Source: Gulosibacter chungangensis (GTDB lineage: Bacteria; Actinomycetota; Actinomycetes; Actinomycetales; Microbacteriaceae). Taken from it: 64,000 nt of DNA. The stretch lies in the NCBI RefSeq assembly GCF_008831155.1, contig NZ_WBKB01000008.1, positions 1 through 64,000 of the forward strand. Direction: 5' to 3'. The translations under genes and the position numbers were made by a program. The notes beneath the pieces were generated by a model that was not told the DNA's origin, ran no database searches, and worked only from the letters and a program-made list of their open reading frames with translations. Below, piece by piece: positions 33,619 through 42,039 of the stretch (positions are counted from its first letter, which is position 1; the number at the start of each line of letters is the position of its first letter).

Positions 33619-34632
33619 ATGACCAACGATCAGACTCCCGAAGAGCTTGGGGCAAAGACGGGGTTCATTCCCGTGTTTTCAGAGTATGTGCCCGGTTCAC
33701 CCGAGGCTCGCTCGGAGCAGCTTCCGGCGCACTATACAAATGAGCCCCGGCCTCGAGATGAGGGTGACCACTGGGCAGTAGGCCCTGACGGCACGCGAAT
33801 GTGGGGCAAGTTCGGCGCCGCGGGTCTGCTCACGCTCGATCGTAACCGCGGCGTGTTGATGCAGCATCGCGCGCTCTGGAGTCACTACGGAGGTACCTGG
33901 GGCATCCCCGGCGGGGCCCTCAACCGCGGCGAAAGTGCCCTCGATGCCGCGGTCCGGGAAGCCCACGAAGAGGCCCTCGTACCGCCGGATGCCTTGGAGC
34001 CGCTCTTGTCTCGGGTGGTTGACCTGGGGTTTTGGTCGTACACGACCTATGTCGTCGAGACCACTCGCCCCTTCGAAGCAGAGATTACCGATGATGAATC
34101 GGCAGGCCTTGCGTGGGTTGTACCGGGCGAGCTCCGCCGACTCAAGCTGCATCCCGGATTCGCGAAGGCCTGGCCAGTGCTCGAACCGCTGCTGTCCTTC
34201 CGTCCGGTGGTGATAATCGACGTCGCGAACCTGCTCGGGAGCAAGCCGAACGGCTGGTGGCGCAACCCCGCCGCAGCGGCCCGCAAGCTGATCCACGAGC
34301 TCGCCACGATCGCGACCGCGGGTGTCCCCGGCTCGCTCTTCGACATGGATGCGCAGACCAGCTGGCCAGCGTTGACCTGCGTGGTCGAAGGCAAGCAGCG
34401 GGATGCGGTGGTCGGATTGGGCGATCTTCCCGGCCGAGTGGATGTGCGGGCAGCGGATGCTTCGGGCGACGATGAGATTGTCGAGACAGTTCGGGCAAGT
34501 CGCCTCGCACAGCCGCTGGCCCCGGTGCTCGTGGCCACGAGTGACCGGGAATTGCGCGGCCGCGTTGAAGCGCTCGGTGCAACCACAGTCGGAGCGGCAG
34601 CATTTCTTGAGCGAGCCGGGAGCGAATCCTAA
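33619..34632 (+). CDS. NUDIX hydrolase fused to a NYN/PIN-like nuclease domain
   Basis: 337 residues from the ATG at 33619 (GGGAGGG upstream). Residues ~55-190 are a NUDIX domain with the box GGALNRGESALDAAVREAHEEA (landmarks G-G-A-L and R-E-A-H-E-E-A, matching Gx5Ex7REUxEE). The C-terminal ~140 residues begin VVIIDVANLLGSKPNGWW and end VLVATSDRELRGRVEALGA, the pattern of the YacP-like NYN domain with its acidic metal residues (Asp in IIDVAN, Asp in TSDREL). NYN domains are RNases. The fusion suggests a role in hydrolysing or trimming a nucleotide-derived RNA end or tag. Its partners are unknown; the genes around it are unrelated. Confidence 0.8.
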   Translation: MTNDQTPEELGAKTGFIPVFSEYVPGSPEARSEQLPAHYTNEPRPRDEGDHWAVGPDGTRMWGKFGAAGLLTLDRNRGVLMQHRALWSHYGGTWGIPGGALNRGESALDAAVREAHEEALVPPDALEPLLSRVVDLGFWSYTTYVVETTRPFEAEITDDESAGLAWVVPGELRRLKLHPGFAKAWPVLEPLLSFRPVVIIDVANLLGSKPNGWWRNPAAAARKLIHELATIATAGVPGSLFDMDAQTSWPALTCVVEGKQRDAVVGLGDLPGRVDVRAADASGDDEIVETVRASRLAQPLAPVLVATSDRELRGRVEALGATTVGAAAFLERAGSES

Positions 34633-34748
34633 CTCGGAAGTGAAAGGATGCTCTCCGTGACCTAGGAGGTCGCTTCAGAAATGCGACGTAGAGTCACTTC
34701 ATGCTCAAGTCGCCGTTCGACTGAGTCCACGTCTTAACCGGGGGAAGT

Positions 34749-35936
34749 ATGTTTCGCAATACCAGTGAGGTCGCCGCGGAAGCCTTCACCGCGGTATTTG
34801 GCGACGCTCCAGAGGGCGTGTGGTCGGTGCCGGGACGCGTGAGCCTGATGGGCGACCACACCGATCTCGAAGACGGGCTGACCTTCGGCTATGCGCATCC
34901 GGCTCGATCCGCTGCCGCGGTCTCGCGCCGCGATGACAATGTGGTGCGCGTGGTCACGGACCTCACCTCGGAACAAATTGAGATCACGCTGCCGGAGATC
35001 GCACCGCAGCAGGACCACAGTTGGCGCGACTATCCGCTGGGCACGATCTGGGCCGCAAGCAAACACATCCAAGAAAATCAAGATGTGGAAGACTTCCCCG
35101 CCGCAGCCCCCACCGGGTTGAATATTTTCATCACCACCGACCTGCCGATCGGTGGCGGGCTCGCGTCAAGCGCATCCATTTGCGGCGCCATCTCACTCGC
35201 GATTAATACACTCTGGGAGCTGCGGCTGAGCAACCAAGACCTCGCCCACTTTGGCTACCGGGTAGAAAACGAATACATCGGGGCATCAACGGGGATGTCC
35301 GATCACGTCACCGTGCTCTGCGCCGAGGCCGGGAAGGATGTGTTCTACGACTCGCGTGGCTCGGACGTCTCGCTCATCGAGGGCCCCGACCTCGCCGACG
35401 AAGGATTAGCGCAGATTCTGGTGGAGACCGGGCAGGTCCACCGCAACTGGGAGAACGTGGTCATTGACCGCCATCAAGCGTGCACTCGGGTGGCAAAGAC
35501 GCTCGGCTATCAGTATCTCCGCGAGGCACAACACGAAGAGGTCGAGTCGGCGGCGCACATTGACGAAGTCGACCGCCGTCGCGCGAGCTACGTGATCAAT
35601 GAGATTCAACGCGTGCTCGATCTGGTGCGACTTGTGCGCACGGAGGGCGCGAAGTCCACCGGGCACCTGTTCAACGCTTCCCAGCGCTCGCTGCGCGAGG
35701 ACTTCGAGGCCACCTCGGAGCGAATCGACGTCACCACCGAGCTGGCCCTCGCCGCGGGTGCGATCGGGGCGCGGATGACCGGCTCGGGGTTCGGCGGCTC
35801 GGTGTACGTGCTGATTCCGGCTGAGCGTGAACCGCATTTCCGGCAGACGCTCGCGGCCGCCTATGCCGAATATGGCTGGGATGCGCCAAAGGTCTACGAG
35901 ATCTCGTCCTCCGCAGGGCCCCGCCGCGACGCCTAG
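34749..35936 (+). CDS. galK: Galactokinase-like GHMP kinase
   Basis: 395 residues, normal galactokinase length. Motif 1 is PGRVSLMGDHTDLEDG at about 28-43, a variant of the usual GRVNLIGEHTDYNxG: Asn, Glu and Tyr are replaced by Ser, Asp and Leu. The ATP loop GGGLASSAS is intact, the catalytic region reads TGMSDH in place of GIMDQ with the Asp retained, and GSGFGGSVYVL is at the C-terminus. These changes leave room for a different sugar. No galT or galE lies nearby. A strong bidirectional terminator follows. Confidence 0.78.
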   Translation: MFRNTSEVAAEAFTAVFGDAPEGVWSVPGRVSLMGDHTDLEDGLTFGYAHPARSAAAVSRRDDNVVRVVTDLTSEQIEITLPEIAPQQDHSWRDYPLGTIWAASKHIQENQDVEDFPAAAPTGLNIFITTDLPIGGGLASSASICGAISLAINTLWELRLSNQDLAHFGYRVENEYIGASTGMSDHVTVLCAEAGKDVFYDSRGSDVSLIEGPDLADEGLAQILVETGQVHRNWENVVIDRHQACTRVAKTLGYQYLREAQHEEVESAAHIDEVDRRRASYVINEIQRVLDLVRLVRTEGAKSTGHLFNASQRSLREDFEATSERIDVTTELALAAGAIGARMTGSGFGGSVYVLIPAEREPHFRQTLAAAYAEYGWDAPKVYEISSSAGPRRDA

Positions 35937-35961
35937 TGAAGGGCGATTTCGACGCTCACAA

Positions 35962-36001
35962 ATAAGGCTGACCGAGGTAAATGCACCTCGGTCAGCCTTA
36001 T
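35962..36001. terminator. Bidirectional terminator between galK and folD
   Basis: A 17-bp perfect stem (35962-35978 with 35985-36001) with the loop AAATGC. The arms read ATAAGGCTGACCGAGGT and its complement. It lies between two converging genes. Confidence 0.88.
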
Positions 36002-36038
36002 GTTGTGAGCCGGGATATGTGCCCGGCGACGCACTGCT

Positions 36039-36941
36039 TTAGGCGCCGGCCTCGCGTTCGGCGGTCTCAACCACGTTTGCGAGCAGCAGCGCACGGGTCA
36101 TCGGCCCCACTCCACCGGGGTTCGGCGACATGTAGCCGGCGATTTCCCAGGCAGCCGGGTCCACGTCACCGCGCACCTTCGACTTGCCGGTTTCCGGGTC
36201 CTCAACGCGTGAGACACCAACGTCGAGCACAGCCGCTCCTGGCTTGATCCACTCGGCCTTGACGAGGCCAGCAGAACCTGCCGCCGCAACCACCACATCG
36301 GCGGTCTTGATGACCTCGCCGAGGTTCTTGGTGCCCGTGTGGGTCAGTGTCACCGTGGCGTTGTACTGGCGACGAGTAAGCAGCGAACCGATCGAACGGC
36401 CCACGGTCACGCCGCGCCCCACGACCAGAACGTGCTTCCCATCGAGCGAGATCCCGTTGCGTTCGAGCAACTCGATGCAGCCGCGCGGAGTGCACGGTAG
36501 CGGCGAGGTGATCGGCTTGTTCACGTTCAACACCAGGCGACCGAGGTTGGTCGGGTGAAGACCGTCGGCGTCCTTATCCGGATCAATGCGCTCAATGACC
36601 GCATCCTGATCGAGGTGCTTCGGCAACGGCAGCTGCACAATGTAGCCGGTGCAGGCCGGGTCCGCATTGAGCTGGTCAATTGCGGCGTTCACTTCCTCCT
36701 GCGTTGCCGAGGCGGGAAGGTCCACCCGAATTGACTCGATGCCAACCTCAGCACAGTCACGGTGCTTGCCCGCGACATAGAGCTGCGAGGCCGGGTCTTC
36801 CCCAACCAGCACGGTCGCGAGCCCGGGAACCACGCCGCGAGCGCGCAGCGCCGTTACCCGTTCGCGAAGCTCTGCCTTGATCTCGGCAGCGGCTTTCTTG
36901 CCGTCGAGCCTTACCGCTTGTGCCGCGGATGCTTCGCTCAT
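36039..36941 (-). CDS. folD: Methylenetetrahydrofolate dehydrogenase/cyclohydrolase
   Basis: 300 residues. It has [25 protein letters not shown]-type signature (catalytic Lys in Y-V-A-G-K), [23 protein letters not shown] for NADP binding and [10 protein letters not shown] near the C-terminus. FolD interconverts 5,10-methylene-THF, methenyl-THF and 10-formyl-THF, supplying the formyl donor for purN and purH. It overlaps the glyA stop by four bases, so the two are one operon behind the ZTP riboswitch. Confidence 0.96.
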   Translation of the reverse strand: MSEASAAQAVRLDGKKAAAEIKAELRERVTALRARGVVPGLATVLVGEDPASQLYVAGKHRDCAEVGIESIRVDLPASATQEEVNAAIDQLNADPACTGYIVQLPLPKHLDQDAVIERIDPDKDADGLHPTNLGRLVLNVNKPITSPLPCTPRGCIELLERNGISLDGKHVLVVGRGVTVGRSIGSLLTRRQYNATVTLTHTGTKNLGEVIKTADVVVAAAGSAGLVKAEWIKPGAAVLDVGVSRVEDPETGKSKVRGDVDPAAWEIAGYMSPNPGGVGPMTRALLLANVVETAEREAGA

Positions 36942-38212
36942 GCGTAGACCAGGCCTTCATAGAGCGGGAACTTGTCGGCGAGTGCCGCGGTGCGGGCACG
37001 CAGCGGTGCGAGGTCGGCGCCGGGCTTGAGCGTCTCCGCGATCACGTCGGCAACCTCCCGGAATTCTTCGTCGCCGAAACCGCGGGTGGCAAGCGCCGGG
37101 GTGCCGACGCGCAGGCCCGAGGTGACCATCGGCGGACGCGGGTCATCCGGCACCGAGTTGCGGTTTACCGTGATGCCGACCTCGTGCAGCAGGTCTTCGG
37201 CTTGCTGCCCGTCAATCGGCGAGTTGCGCAGGTCCACGAGCACGAGGTGCACGTCGGTGCCACCGGTGGTGAGCGCAACGCCTGCCTCGCGGACATCGTC
37301 CTGCAGCAATCGCTCCGCGATGATCTGCGCGCCGCGCTTGGTGCGAGCCTGGCGGTCCTTGAACTCGTCGGTCATGGCGAGCTTGAACGCGACGGCCTTA
37401 CCCGCGATGACGTGCATGAGCGGGCCACCCTGCTGCCCCGGGAACACTGCCGAGTTGATCTTTTTCGACAGGTCGGAGTCGTTGGTCAGGATGAAGCCCG
37501 AGCGGGGGCCGCCAATGGTCTTGTGCACGGTGGAGGACACCACGTGAGCGTGCTCGATCGGGTTCGGGTGCAGGCCCGCGGCGACGAGGCCCGCGAAGTG
37601 TGCCATGTCCACCCAAAGGTAGGCGCCGACCTCGTCTGCGATCTCGCGGAAGAGCGGGAAGTCGAGTTCGCGCGGGTATGCCGACCAGCCGGCGATGATG
37701 ACCTTCGGCTTGTGTTCCTGCGCGAGTCGACGGACCTCATCCATGTTGATGCGACCGGTCTCGTTGTCTACCCCGTAGGCAGCGACGTTGTAGAGGCGGC
37801 CGGAGAAGTTGATCTTCATGCCGTGGGTGAGGTGGCCACCGTGGTCGAGCGAAAGACCGAGGATGGTGTCGCCGGGCGTTGCGAGCGCGTGCAGCACGGC
37901 AGCGTTTGCGGTCGCACCCGAGTGCGGCTGCACGTTCGCAAACTTCGCGCCGAAGAGTTCCTTGGCGCGGTCGCGTGCGAGGTTTTCGGCAACGTCAACG
38001 ACTTCGCAGCCGCCGTAGTAGCGACGCCCCGGGTAGCCCTCGGCGTACTTATTGGTGAGCACGCTGCCGGTGGCTTCGAGCACCGAGCGGGGAACAAAGT
38101 TCTCACTCGCGATCATCTCGAGCGTGTTGCGCTGACGGTTCAATTCATCGCCGAGCACGGCGGCGATCTCGGGGTCTACCTGCGAAAGCGGCAGATTCTG
38201 ATAGTCGGACAC
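36938..38212 (-). CDS. glyA: Serine hydroxymethyltransferase
   Basis: 424 residues from the GTG at 38212, which has AGGAG six to seven bases upstream; an alternative GTG at 38242 has no binding site. Signatures: [20 protein letters not shown], the PLP region [15 protein letters not shown] with the Schiff-base lysine, and PGQQGGP. It transfers the serine hydroxymethyl group to THF, giving glycine and methylene-THF. Its expression is likely raised when ZTP builds up, through the upstream riboswitch. Confidence 0.96.
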   Translation of the reverse strand: MSDYQNLPLSQVDPEIAAVLGDELNRQRNTLEMIASENFVPRSVLEATGSVLTNKYAEGYPGRRYYGGCEVVDVAENLARDRAKELFGAKFANVQPHSGATANAAVLHALATPGDTILGLSLDHGGHLTHGMKINFSGRLYNVAAYGVDNETGRINMDEVRRLAQEHKPKVIIAGWSAYPRELDFPLFREIADEVGAYLWVDMAHFAGLVAAGLHPNPIEHAHVVSSTVHKTIGGPRSGFILTNDSDLSKKINSAVFPGQQGGPLMHVIAGKAVAFKLAMTDEFKDRQARTKRGAQIIAERLLQDDVREAGVALTTGGTDVHLVLVDLRNSPIDGQQAEDLLHEVGITVNRNSVPDDPRPPMVTSGLRVGTPALATRGFGDEEFREVADVIAETLKPGADLAPLRARTAALADKFPLYEGLVYA

Positions 38213-38277
38213 TTGCGACTCCTTAATCGGATTCCAGTTCACGCGACCGGATGGTCAACCGGGCGGTCATGAGTGTC

Positions 38278-38352
38278 GGCGAGCCCAGGCGTGCGGCTCG
38301 TGATCCGTGTGCCGCTCCCCGATGGTGCCCCACCTGACGCCAGTCGCGACCA
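38278..38352 (-). promoter_or_regulatory. ZTP (pfl) riboswitch upstream of glyA-folD
   Basis: On the minus strand the conserved pfl elements appear in order: GACTGGCG (38338-38345), GGTGGGGCACCA followed by GGGGAGCG (38313-38320), and CGCCTGGGC (38283-38291). This is the known consensus of the ZTP riboswitch, which senses ZMP/ZTP, the signal of 10-formyl-THF shortage, and turns on one-carbon genes. glyA and folD, the most frequent targets, lie directly downstream. About 65 bases separate it from the glyA start. Confidence 0.9.
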
Positions 38353-38368
38353 CATCAGTCTAAACGCT

Positions 38369-39619
38369 TCACGCGCTTCGTTCTCGGACGGTTTTCAGAT
38401 CGACGACCACATTGATGATCACGCCCACAATCGTGAGCGTCAGGAACGAGACCCCGAGGGCGCCCATCCCGTACTGGTCAAGCAACAGCGCACCCACGAG
38501 CGCACCGAGGCCGATACCGCCGTTGAATGCGGAGGTATAAATGGCGCTGGCGAGATCCCGGTGCTTGGAGGGCGCGATTGCCAGCAGCCGCGATTGCAGC
38601 AGGGTTGGCAAGAAGCCCATCCCAAAGCCCCATAGCCCCAGCCCGATCAGTGGAATGACCGGCACACCGGCGAAGAGTGCCAGCGATCCCCCGCCGAAGA
38701 CGAAAAGGCCAAAAGCCACGTAGAAGCCCAGGCCCGCACGCCCCGTGAAGAGCGCTCCGGTGAGTCCGGTGGCGAGCGCCGAGGCGATGCCGTAGCCAAA
38801 CAGCGCAATCGGCAATAGGACTTCGGCGAGCCCCACTGGGCCGAGCAGATACGGCGAAATATAAGAATAGAAGGAATAGTGCCCGGTCATTACCGTCATG
38901 ACCAGGACACACAGCACGATCACCAGGCCCATCGATTTGCGCGGTCGACGCGCAATCGGGATGCTGGCGGTGATCGCTTCGACGTCGCTGAGAGCTTGCG
39001 GGGTGGGCAGTTCCACCGCGGTCGTTGCCGGTGCGGGGCGGTCACCAATCCCCTGCGGCAGCACCTTCCATAGGGCCGCGGCGACGATCAGGCAAACCAC
39101 GGCGAGCACAATGAAGGTCGTCCGCCAGTCGAGCCACTGGCCAAGCGCGGTACCGAGCGGCACACCGAGGACGAACGCGAGCCCGCCGCCACCGCCAGTG
39201 ATGGACACCGCCTTCGTAAGGTGCTGCGGTGCCACGAGTGAGCCGGTGTACGAGGTGACGGATGACCAAAACACGCCGTGCGCGACACCGTTGATGATTC
39301 GGCTCACGAGCACCAGCGCATAGGTGGGCGCGAGCGCGGTCATAACTGTGCTCAGCGAGAAAAAGGTCAGTACGCCCACCAGGAGGTAGCGCTTTGGGAT
39401 GTTCCGCAGCAGCATTGTCAGCGGCGTCGAGGTAATCACCACGGCAAACGCAAACACCGACATGAGCAGACCAATCTGCCCGTCGTTCACTCCGAGATCC
39501 CGAGCCATGAGGTGCATCAGACCGGTCGGGAGCATCTCGATCGTGATCGACATGAAGATCGCGGTGGCCAGCGTAAACAACGGCCCCAACGGGAGCTTCG
39601 AGGTCATATCAGTCTTCAC
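38369..39619 (-). CDS. MFS transporter, arabinose-efflux/drug-exporter type
   Basis: 416 residues, 12 membrane segments. After a short N-terminus the first segment reads TIEMLPTGLMHLMARDLGV, common in the YdhP/AraJ group, then TPLTMLLRN and FFSLSTVMTALAP with SRIINGVAHGVFW. There is no sugar-porter signature, so export of a small molecule or drug is the likely role. The start may be the GTG at 39619 or the ATG at 39607. It stops just before the ZTP riboswitch on the same strand, and is divergent from purU. Confidence 0.83.
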   Translation of the reverse strand: MKTDMTSKLPLGPLFTLATAIFMSITIEMLPTGLMHLMARDLGVNDGQIGLLMSVFAFAVVITSTPLTMLLRNIPKRYLLVGVLTFFSLSTVMTALAPTYALVLVSRIINGVAHGVFWSSVTSYTGSLVAPQHLTKAVSITGGGGGLAFVLGVPLGTALGQWLDWRTTFIVLAVVCLIVAAALWKVLPQGIGDRPAPATTAVELPTPQALSDVEAITASIPIARRPRKSMGLVIVLCVLVMTVMTGHYSFYSYISPYLLGPVGLAEVLLPIALFGYGIASALATGLTGALFTGRAGLGFYVAFGLFVFGGGSLALFAGVPVIPLIGLGLWGFGMGFLPTLLQSRLLAIAPSKHRDLASAIYTSAFNGGIGLGALVGALLLDQYGMGALGVSFLTLTIVGVIINVVVDLKTVRERSA

Positions 39620-39677
39620 TGCTCGATCCTACTGCTCAATAGCAAAATCCGAGTCGTTCTCCCGTACTCTATCGACT

Positions 39678-40583
39678 GTGACCGAATCGAACTCTTCAGC
39701 ATCCAACGCCGCAGAATCGTCGACCGCTCAGGCCTCGACCACGCACCGAGTACTCACCCTCGTGTGCCCCGATAAGCCCGGTATCGTCCACGCGATGACC
39801 GCGGCGATTGTTGCCTCGGCCGGAAATATTGTCGAGCTGCAGCAGTTTTCCTCGCTCGATACGGACCGATTCTTCATGCGGATCGAAGTCGACTCTCCGG
39901 TGACGCGCGGCGCACTGCTGGCCGAGGTGAACCCGGTCGCCGAACGCTTCGGCGCAAGCATCCACCTCGACGAAGTCGGTCGCCCGATCCGCACCCTCGT
40001 GCTCGGGTCGACCGCCGAGCACTGCGTCAATGACCTGCTCTTCCGCCAGCGCACCGGTCACCTGCCGATCGAGGTCACGCGCCTGATGGCGAACCACCCG
40101 AACCTAGCCAACATCGCCAATTTCTACGGCGTCCCCTTCGAGCACCTGCCGATCAAGGGCCCAGAGCAAAAAGCTGCCTTCGAAAACCGCGTGCGCGAGA
40201 TCATCAAGGAAGACGGCATCGAACTCGTCGTCCTCGCCCGCTACATGCAGATTGTCTCCCCGGAACTGTGCGAAGAGCTTGAGGGAATGGCGATCAACAT
40301 CCACCACTCCTTCCTGCCCGGGTTCAAGGGCGCAAACCCCTACCGCCAGGCGCACGAGCGCGGCGTGAAGGTGGTCGGTGCGACCGCGCACTTCGTCACC
40401 ACCGACCTCGACGAAGGCCCCATCATCGAACAGAACGTGCGCCGCGTGGACCACACTGACACGGTCAAGCAGCTGCAGGCTATGGGCCAGGACGAGGAGT
40501 CACGCACACTCACGCAGGCCGTGAAGTGGTTTGCCGAGCACCGCATCCTGCTCGACGGTCACCGCACGATCGTGTTCCGCTAG
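39678..40583 (+). CDS. purU: Formyltetrahydrofolate deformylase
   Basis: 301 residues from a GTG. An N-terminal ACT domain (VLTLVCPDKPGIVHAMTAAI region) precedes a formyltransferase-like hydrolase domain with NIHHSFLPGFKGANPY, VGATAHFVT and DLDEGPIIEQ, giving the catalytic His and Asp. PurU releases formate from 10-formyl-THF and balances the one-carbon pool. Upstream in-frame codons overlap the divergent MFS gene and are not used. It stands beside folD and glyA, so the local theme is one-carbon metabolism. Confidence 0.95.
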   Translation: MTESNSSASNAAESSTAQASTTHRVLTLVCPDKPGIVHAMTAAIVASAGNIVELQQFSSLDTDRFFMRIEVDSPVTRGALLAEVNPVAERFGASIHLDEVGRPIRTLVLGSTAEHCVNDLLFRQRTGHLPIEVTRLMANHPNLANIANFYGVPFEHLPIKGPEQKAAFENRVREIIKEDGIELVVLARYMQIVSPELCEELEGMAINIHHSFLPGFKGANPYRQAHERGVKVVGATAHFVTTDLDEGPIIEQNVRRVDHTDTVKQLQAMGQDEESRTLTQAVKWFAEHRILLDGHRTIVFR

Positions 40584-40627
40584 CGCGAAGCTGGCTGACC
40601 GGAGCAAGGGCCAGTCCTCAAAAGTTA

Positions 40628-40685
40628 GAAGGCGGCGTATTGAAGGCTGCGCGTAATTGCGCGGCCGCTTCGATACGCCGCCTTC
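40628..40685. terminator. Long stem-loop terminator between purU and the converging gene
   Basis: The outer arms GAAGGCGGCGTATTGAAG (40628-40645) and its complement at 40668-40685 pair over 18 bp with one G-U. An inner GC-rich stem continues into the loop. It lies between two convergent genes. Confidence 0.8.
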
Positions 40686-40737
40686 GGCGTCTACTCAGCG
40701 AGCAGAGTGTTATGCCTTCGGCGTCTCCTCAGCGAGC
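40680..40737. repeat. 24-bp direct repeat, two copies
   Basis: The 24-base sequence starting GCCTTCGGCGTCT and ending CTCAGCGAGC occurs at 40680-40703 and 40714-40737 with one mismatch. The copies are ten bases apart, in the spacer between the stem-loop and the stop of the downstream gene. It may be a small dispersed element. Confidence 0.75.
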
Positions 40738-40743
40738 GGGACT

Positions 40744-41877
40744 TTAGGCCATCGCCGGGGTGTCCCACAGCGGCAGGCTGGTGCCGATGCCGCGCTCGAG
40801 GGCGTTGCGGTAGACGACGGTCCCCCAGGCCACGTCTTCGATCGGCAGTCCGCCGATTGACACGAGCACGATCTCCTCGGGGTTGCGGCGGCCCTCGGCA
40901 CGTCGCTCGACCACAGGGCCGAGTTCTTCGATGTCCCAGTGGCGGATCTTGCCCTCGGCAACCAGGTCGAGAAACTTATTACCGATGATGCCCACGTGGT
41001 GGTGGGTGGGCGTTGGGAACTCCAAGCCCCAGGCCTCATAGAGGCCGTAGGAGTCAACCACCTTGCGCACGTCCTGCGCTTCTAAGCCCTCATCGATGTC
41101 AGCGGCAGCCGGCATCGTCACGAGCGCACCTGGCTCCAACCATTCGCGGCGGATGAGCGGATAGGTTTCCAGATCCCCCGCCTTGGTCGTGGCGCAGACC
41201 GTGACGACATCGCAGCCGCGCACCGCTGCCTCATCCGAGTCAACCTGGATGATCTCGCGGATCTGTGGCACATAGGTCGCAACCCAGTTCTTGAAGTCTT
41301 CAATGCCTTTCTGGCTGCGGCCACGAACCTTCACGGTGTCGAGCATCGGGCAGGCCACGGCAAGAGCCGCAAGCGAGGTGCGCCCCATCACACCCGGGCC
41401 GATCACGCCGGCGACCCGCGCATCCCCGCGGGCGAAGTGGCGCGCCGCGACTCCCGAAACCGCACCGGTGCGCATCGCCGAAAGCAGGTTCGCGGACATC
41501 ATCGCGAGCGGCGCAGCCGTTTCGGTGTCATTAAGCATGAACATGAGGATCGAGCGGGGCAGCCCGCGATCGCGATTCGCGAGATTCGACCCGTACCACT
41601 TCATCCCGGTAGTGCCGAAGCTACCCCCGAGATAGGCGGGCATAGCAGTAAACCGGCGATCATCACCGTTCTTAGGCATCGTCGGAAACCGCGGCTCATC
41701 GGGGAAAATCATGCGCGCCCCGTGCGAGTCGTTATTCGGTCCGGCCATGCGGTAATCCCCCGCGGCATACAGCGCGAACGTTTCTTCCATCGCGTCTACA
41801 CAGCTGGCCATATCCATTACACCGGCCTCGATCATGTCGGGCTCGGAGAGGTAGCGGAAGTCGATGCGGTTGGTCAA
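40744..41877 (-). CDS. Ornithine cyclodeaminase-family protein, tyramine oxidase subunit B-like
   Basis: About 377 residues from the TTG at 41877 (GAGGACC upstream); the frame is open to a GTG at 41910. The family features are the N-terminal IDFRYLSEPDMIEAGV, TGMKWYGSN, the Rossmann motif VAGVIGPGVMGR and RTGAVSGVAARH. This subgroup, which I remember as tyramine oxidase subunit B, works with an amine oxidase subunit. No such partner is in the window. It is therefore an orphan or acts on another amine or amino acid. Followed downstream by the 24-bp repeats. Confidence 0.72.
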   Translation of the reverse strand: MTNRIDFRYLSEPDMIEAGVMDMASCVDAMEETFALYAAGDYRMAGPNNDSHGARMIFPDEPRFPTMPKNGDDRRFTAMPAYLGGSFGTTGMKWYGSNLANRDRGLPRSILMFMLNDTETAAPLAMMSANLLSAMRTGAVSGVAARHFARGDARVAGVIGPGVMGRTSLAALAVACPMLDTVKVRGRSQKGIEDFKNWVATYVPQIREIIQVDSDEAAVRGCDVVTVCATTKAGDLETYPLIRREWLEPGALVTMPAAADIDEGLEAQDVRKVVDSYGLYEAWGLEFPTPTHHHVGIIGNKFLDLVAEGKIRHWDIEELGPVVERRAEGRRNPEEIVLVSIGGLPIEDVAWGTVVYRNALERGIGTSLPLWDTPAMA

Positions 41878-42039
41878 CCAGGTCCTCAATTCATGCCAAG
41901 TGCGCACCACTTACCGCGGCACGCATCCATTACGGGCGCGGATGCGCGCCGAAGGGAATATTACGGTGAAAAATTCCCTCGCGTAAAGCAAAATTTTGGC
42001 GAACTCGAGACCAATCTCCGGTCGCGAAGAAACCCCAGG

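Noticed and set aside
41911-42039. GGGAAT/ATTCCC inverted repeat downstream of trpEG as a terminator
   Set aside because: Only six paired bases with a long A/T-rich loop and no clear T tract in the right place; too weak to call.
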